Below are positions 60,299 to 64,000 of a stretch of 64,000 nucleotides of DNA, piece after piece. The first letter of the stretch is position 1. Each line of letters begins with the position of its first letter. Origin of the DNA: Marivita sp046591575. Lineage in GTDB: Bacteria > Pseudomonadota > Alphaproteobacteria > Rhodobacterales > Rhodobacteraceae. Where the stretch lies: contig NZ_JBIQWA010000001.1 of assembly GCF_046591575.1 (NCBI RefSeq), positions 310,001-374,000 of the forward strand, in the 5' to 3' direction. The notes under the pieces were generated by a model. The model was given only the letters and a program-made list of their open reading frames with translations. It had not been told where the DNA came from and made no database searches. The translations under genes and the position numbers were made by a program.

Positions 60299-61723
60299 TT
60301 AAGCGGCTTCTGCGGCCATCTTTTCGGCTTTGGCTTTCACATCCTCGATGCCGCCAACCATGTAGAACGCGCCTTCGGGAAGGTGGTCATACTCACCGGC
60401 CACAACCGCCTTGAACGACGCGATGGTGTCTTCGAGCGGAACCTGAATGCCGTCAGAGCCGGTAAAGACCTTTGCCACGTCAAACGGCTGCGACAGGAAG
60501 CGTTCGATCTTGCGCGCGCGCGCCACGGCCAGTTTGTCGTCTTCCGACAATTCGTCCATGCCCAGAATGGCAATGATGTCCTGCAACGACTTGTAGCGCT
60601 GAAGGATCTGCTGCACGTCGGTGGCAACTTTGTAATGCTCTTCACCAATGATCAACGGATCAAGCAGACGCGAGGTCGAACCAAGCGGGTCAACCGCCGG
60701 GTAGATGCCCTTTTCCGAAATCGCACGATCCAGAACCGTCGTCGCATCGAGGTGCGCAAAGGATGTTGCAGGTGCCGGGTCAGTCAAGTCGTCCGCAGGC
60801 ACGTAGACGGCCTGAACCGAGGTGATCGAGCCATTCTTGGTCGAGGAGATGCGTTCCTGCATCGCGCCCATGTCTGTGGCCAGCGTCGGTTGGTAGCCCA
60901 CAGCAGACGGGATACGGCCCAGAAGGGCGGACACTTCGGAACCGGCCTGCGTAAAGCGGAAAATGTTGTCCACGAAGAACAGAACATCAGATCCAGATTC
61001 ATCACGGAACTGTTCAGCCAATGTCAGACCGGACAGGGCAACGCGCATACGCGCTCCGGGAGGCTCATTCATCTGGCCGTAGACCAGTGCAATTTTCGAG
61101 TCCTGCATGTTCTCGGGAACGATAACGCCGGATTCGATCATCTCGTGATAGAGGTCATTGCCTTCACGCGTCCGTTCACCAACACCCGCAAACACGGACA
61201 GACCAGAGTGCACTTTGGCGATGTTGTTGATCAGCTCCATGATCAGAACCGTCTTGCCCACACCAGCACCGCCGAAGAGGCCAATCTTGCCGCCCTTGGT
61301 ATACGGGGCGAGCAGGTCGATCACCTTGATGCCTGTGGTCAGAATCTCGGTCTCGGTCGACTGTGCCGCGAAATCAGGCGCGTCGCCGTGGATCGCGCGG
61401 GTTTCGTCCGTTTCAACCGGGCCCTTTTCATCAACCGGATCCCCGGTGACGTTCAGGATGCGGCCGAGCGTGGCTTTACCAACCGGCACCTGAATGGGCG
61501 CGCCAGTGTCGGTCACAGGGGCACCACGCACCAGACCTTCGGTCGCGTCCATCGCAATGGTTCGTACCGAGTTTTCGCCAAGGTGCTGGGCCACTTCCAA
61601 CACCAGCGTCTTGCCGTTGTTGTCTGTGGTCAGCGAGTTCAAAATAGCGGGCAGGTCGCCGTCGAACTGAACGTCCACGACGGCACCGATCACCTGAGTG
61701 ATTTTGCCTGTTGCGTTTGCCAT
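60299..61723 (-). CDS. atpD: ATP synthase F1 subunit beta
   Basis: The catalytic beta subunit, 474 residues. Walker A GGAGVGKT is at 151-158, followed by GERTREGNDLYHEM, the DELSEED-type loop (GMDELSEDDK) and the C-terminal FKAVVAGEYDHLPEGAFYMVG. ATG 61723 is preceded by GGAGA; a longer frame to 61783 overlaps the inserted ORF. Sequence is highly conserved and undamaged. Confidence 0.98.
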   Translation of the reverse strand: MANATGKITQVIGAVVDVQFDGDLPAILNSLTTDNNGKTLVLEVAQHLGENSVRTIAMDATEGLVRGAPVTDTGAPIQVPVGKATLGRILNVTGDPVDEKGPVETDETRAIHGDAPDFAAQSTETEILTTGIKVIDLLAPYTKGGKIGLFGGAGVGKTVLIMELINNIAKVHSGLSVFAGVGERTREGNDLYHEMIESGVIVPENMQDSKIALVYGQMNEPPGARMRVALSGLTLAEQFRDESGSDVLFFVDNIFRFTQAGSEVSALLGRIPSAVGYQPTLATDMGAMQERISSTKNGSITSVQAVYVPADDLTDPAPATSFAHLDATTVLDRAISEKGIYPAVDPLGSTSRLLDPLIIGEEHYKVATDVQQILQRYKSLQDIIAILGMDELSEDDKLAVARARKIERFLSQPFDVAKVFTGSDGIQVPLEDTIASFKAVVAGEYDHLPEGAFYMVGGIEDVKAKAEKMAAEAA

Positions 61724-61739
61724 GTTTCGTCTCCGGTTC

Positions 61740-62105
61740 TTAGGGTGCTTCCGCAACCCTGGTATTTGGTCCACGCCCCTCAAGCACTTCCACGAAGTCT
61801 AGGGCTTTTTGAGTAAGCGAGAAAGTTCTGCCGTCATCAGTGTGCAAAAATCCATACTGCAGCAACCTGTCACGAATTACCTGAGTGTCTTGCAATTTGT
61901 CGGTACTAAACCCTTTGAAACGGTCTTTTATATCGCGAGGAACGCGCTTGTCCCAGATGCCCTCAATCGAAAATGCTTCAGCGCTCTCTCTGTGATAGGC
62001 TAAGATATAAGCACAATCACGACCAGACAATTTCACCCCGCTCTTTTTGAAAGGCTCTTTGATTTCGTTTATTTTTTCCTGGATCATCTCTCTAGTCGGG
62101 TTCAT
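61740..62105 (-). CDS. Unrecognised ORF inserted between atpG and atpD
   Basis: A 121-residue protein placed inside the ATP synthase operon. Its ATG overlaps the atpG stop by four bases (ATGA), and its stop lies 16 bases before atpD, so it is translated from the atp mRNA. Hand-counting 61741-62100 gives 168 G+C of 360 (about 47%), well under the neighbours. The C-terminal half (VIRDRLLQYGFLHTDDGRTFSLTQKALDFVEVL) looks like a winged-helix, but the N-terminus (RDCAYILAYHRESAEAFSIEGIWDKRVPRDI) is unfamiliar. It may be a recently acquired cargo gene; the function is unknown. Confidence 0.75.
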   Translation of the reverse strand: MNPTREMIQEKINEIKEPFKKSGVKLSGRDCAYILAYHRESAEAFSIEGIWDKRVPRDIKDRFKGFSTDKLQDTQVIRDRLLQYGFLHTDDGRTFSLTQKALDFVEVLEGRGPNTRVAEAP

Positions 62106-62983
62106 AGCGCCTCCGCGCCCGAGATAATCTCGATCAGTTCGTTGGTAATCACGGCCTGACGTGAACGGTTGTATTGGATCGTCAGCTTTTCGATCATCTC
62201 GCCCGCGTTGCGCGTTGCGTTGTCCATCGCGCTCATCCGGGCCCCCTGTTCAGAGGCACCGTTCTCAAGCAGCGCGGCAAAGATTTGCGTTGCAACTCCG
62301 CGCGGCAGAAGATCGGCAAGAATGGCTTCTTCATCCGGTTCGTAATCGTAAAGCGTTGTGGCCCCGTCGCTGTCACCCTCGGGCGCATCAAACGCCGCCG
62401 GGATGATCTGCTGTTCGGTCGGGATCTGACTGACCACATTGACAAACTTCGAATAGAAGATCGTGGCAACGTCAAATTCACCACCGTCAAAGCGGGCCAA
62501 AATGTCCTTGGCAATGCCTTGCGCGTCAGCATAGCCCACGCGTTTGACTTCGCTCAGGTCAACGTGACCGACAAAGTAATCCCCGAATTCCCGCTTGATC
62601 GCGTCACGGCCTTTTTTGCCCACTGTCAGGATCTTGAGCGTTTTGCCCTGACCCAGCAGTTCGGTCGCCTTTTGCTTGGCCATCTTGGCGATGTTGGCGT
62701 TAAAGCCACCACACAAACCGCGTTCCGAGGTCATGACGACAAGAAGATGCACGTCGTCTTTGCCTGTTCCGCTCAGCAGCTTTGGCGCGCTGTCGCTGTT
62801 GCCCACACTTGCCGCCAGGGCACCCAGAACCGCGTTAAAGCGTTCGGTGTAGGGGCGCGACTGTTCGGCAGCATCCTGCGCCCGCCGCAGTTTTGCGGCG
62901 GCCACCATTTGCATGGCCTTGGTGATCTTGCGGGTCGATTTGACCGACTCGATCCTGTTTTTCAGGTCCTTAAGACTTGGCAT
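62102..62983 (-). CDS. atpG: ATP synthase F1 subunit gamma
   Basis: The central rotor shaft, 293 residues. The N-terminal SLKDLKNRIESVKSTRKITKAMQMVAAAKLRRAQ and the C-terminal GARMSAMDNATRNAGEMIEKLTIQYNRSRQAVITNELIEIISGAEAL are both canonical. TSERGLCGGFN is intact. It lies 12 bases after atpA. Confidence 0.97.
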   Translation of the reverse strand: MPSLKDLKNRIESVKSTRKITKAMQMVAAAKLRRAQDAAEQSRPYTERFNAVLGALAASVGNSDSAPKLLSGTGKDDVHLLVVMTSERGLCGGFNANIAKMAKQKATELLGQGKTLKILTVGKKGRDAIKREFGDYFVGHVDLSEVKRVGYADAQGIAKDILARFDGGEFDVATIFYSKFVNVVSQIPTEQQIIPAAFDAPEGDSDGATTLYDYEPDEEAILADLLPRGVATQIFAALLENGASEQGARMSAMDNATRNAGEMIEKLTIQYNRSRQAVITNELIEIISGAEAL

Positions 62984-62995
62984 TGCCCAGCCCCC

Positions 62996-64000
62996 TTACG
63001 AGAAGTCGGCTGCGTATTCGTCGAGCGCGGCCTTGATCTTGTCCGCCAGCTCGCCCTTCACCTTACGGTCGTTGTTGGTGATGTCGTCGAGCAGGTCTTG
63101 ATGCTTGCCACGCAGATGGGCAAGCAGCCCCGCTTCAAACCGGCCAACATCGGACACGTCGACCTTGTCGAGATACCCGTTGGTGCCCGCAAAGATCACG
63201 CACACGATTTCAGCGTTGGTCAGCGGCGAATACTGCGGCTGTTTCATCAGCTCGGTCAGGCGCGCACCACGGGCCAGCAACTGCTGTGTGGAGGCATCAA
63301 GGTCGGACCCGAACTGCGCAAAGGCGGCCATTTCGCGGTACTGAGCCAGCGACAGTTTCACGGGCCCCGCCACGCTCGACATCGCTTTGGTTTGCGCAGA
63401 CGACCCCACACGGGATACCGACAGACCGGTGTTCACCGCCGGGCGGATACCCTGGTAGAAGAGTTCCGTTTCGAGGAAAATCTGACCATCGGTGATCGAG
63501 ATCACGTTTGTCGGAATAAAGGCAGACACGTCGCCACCCTGGGTTTCGATCACCGGCAGAGCGGTCAAGGAACCGGAACCATGATCTTCGCCCAGCTTTG
63601 CGGAGCGTTCCAGCAGGCGCGAGTGCAGGTAGAAAACGTCACCCGGATACGCCTCGCGGCCCGGCGGGCGACGCAGAAGCAGGGACATCTGGCGATACGC
63701 GACGGCCTGTTTGGACAGGTCATCATAGATAATCAGCGCGTGGCGACCATTGTCGCGGAAATGCTCGGCCATTGAAGTGGCGGCATAGGGTGCGAGGAAC
63801 TGCAAAGGCGCGGGATCGGATGCTGTGGCCGCAACCACGATCGAATACTCGATCGCGCCGCTTTCTTCCAGCTTTTTCACCAGCTGCGCCACAGTGGACC
63901 GCTTTTGACCAATCGCAACATAGACGCAGTAAAGCTTCTTGCTTTCGTCGTCGCCTGCCGCTTCGTTATAGGATTTCTGGTTCAGCATCGCATCAAGCGC
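62996..64000 (-). CDS. atpA: ATP synthase F1 subunit alpha, C-terminal part
   Basis: The non-catalytic alpha subunit, visible from the region LDAMLNQKSYN to its stop (335 residues). The frame is open to the window end, so the N-terminus including Walker A lies beyond 64000. Blocks seen are YCVYVAIGQKRSTVAQLVKKLEE, DDLSKQAVAYRQMSLLLRRPPGREAYPGDVFYLHSRLLER and SVSRVGSSAQTKAMSSVAGPVKLSLAQYREM. No damage is seen. Confidence 0.97.
   Translation of the reverse strand, partial: ALDAMLNQKSYNEAAGDDESKKLYCVYVAIGQKRSTVAQLVKKLEESGAIEYSIVVAATASDPAPLQFLAPYAATSMAEHFRDNGRHALIIYDDLSKQAVAYRQMSLLLRRPPGREAYPGDVFYLHSRLLERSAKLGEDHGSGSLTALPVIETQGGDVSAFIPTNVISITDGQIFLETELFYQGIRPAVNTGLSVSRVGSSAQTKAMSSVAGPVKLSLAQYREMAAFAQFGSDLDASTQQLLARGARLTELMKQPQYSPLTNAEIVCVIFAGTNGYLDKVDVSDVGRFEAGLLAHLRGKHQDLLDDITNNDRKVKGELADKIKAALDEYAADFS

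Noticed and set aside
59945..61816. A 623-codon plus-strand open frame opposite atpC and atpD
   Set aside because: It lies antisense to two unmistakable ATP synthase genes and has the His/Arg/Gln-rich composition of a shadow frame.
62174..63775. A 533-codon plus-strand open frame opposite atpG and atpA
   Set aside because: Antisense to conserved genes with no domain features; shadow frame.
1..64000. CRISPR arrays, tRNA or rRNA genes, insertion sequences, prophage
   Set aside because: Scanned for repeats with regular spacers, cloverleaf-like ends, transposase or phage proteins; none was found by eye. A tRNA scan was not possible, so a missed tRNA cannot be excluded completely.

Overview
The window is a gene-dense, roughly 60% GC stretch of an alphaproteobacterial chromosome. 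It most likely comes from a Rhodobacteraceae member of the roseobacter group. The pointers are the gene contents and neighbourhoods (era/DUF1491/recO, pgsA-moaD-moaE, amtB-glnK, the F1 ATPase order alpha-gamma-beta-epsilon), an alphaproteobacterial LexA box (GTTC-N7-GTTC), family-restricted hypotheticals such as a DUF6478-like protein, and GC-rich hairpin repeats in intergenic gaps. Species cannot be named from the sequence alone. No rRNA, tRNA, CRISPR array, insertion sequence or prophage was seen.

Layout. 1-3.2 kb: end of era, DUF1491, recO, pgsA, moaD, moaE. 3.2-5.5 kb: a FadR/GntR regulator, then an AT-richer solitary gene for a Shedu-type (DUF4263) immune nuclease followed by a 141-bp structure with 20-bp perfect inverted ends. 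5.5-13.4 kb: a polyamine catabolism and uptake locus. A GntR regulator and class III aminotransferase lie on the minus strand; divergently run potF-, potG-, potH- and potI-like transporter genes and a PuuB-like oxidase. 13.5-17.2 kb: ilvD, a lipoprotein and two family-restricted hypotheticals. 17.2-18.6 kb: a minus-strand pair encoding an M35-like (aspzincin) metallopeptidase and a small acidic protein. 18.9-25.2 kb: an EamA transporter, accD-folC, a rhodanese-like/LysM pair, zapE and DUF2794. 25.4-31.2 kb: imuB with a LexA box, an I78-like lipoprotein, adhC, two tandem AerR-like B12-binding regulators and a TetR regulator. 31.3-33.0 kb: glnK-amtB. 33.3-38.3 kb: a class A PBP, ridA, a GDPD, a FemAB/GNAT-like protein and pterin dehydratase. 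38.3-45.0 kb: a dipeptide/oligopeptide ABC transporter without a binding protein, then aldehyde dehydrogenase, SDR and P1 peptidase. 45.0-48.0 kb: sseB-like, UDG-like, YkuD and ribA (minus). 48.2-49.6 kb: a response regulator, a candidate small RNA and a CIA30 protein. 49.7-59.7 kb: pnp, rpsO, truB, Trm112-like, Lon-N, thioredoxin/CnoX-like, hydrolase, isomerase, prs and an H-type lectin. 59.8-64 kb: atpC, atpD, an inserted low-GC ORF, atpG and a partial atpA.

How the genes work together. The polyamine block reads as one regulon: a periplasmic binding protein, an ATPase and two permeases import putrescine or a similar amine, and the aminotransferase and oxidase open its catabolism. A shared TGATCAAATT motif upstream of both potF and the aminotransferase is the likely operator of the local GntR protein. 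glnK-amtB is a standard nitrogen-sensing module. imuB carries its own SOS box, but imuA and dnaE2 are absent nearby.

The parts most worth a second look are the solitary Shedu gene and its adjacent inverted repeat, the M35 peptidase/acidic protein pair (possible effector and immunity), the foreign-looking ORF translationally coupled inside the atp operon, the compact small-RNA candidate at 48.94-49.02 kb, and the twin B12-binding regulators beside adhC. All functions are inferred by reading translations; no database search was run.
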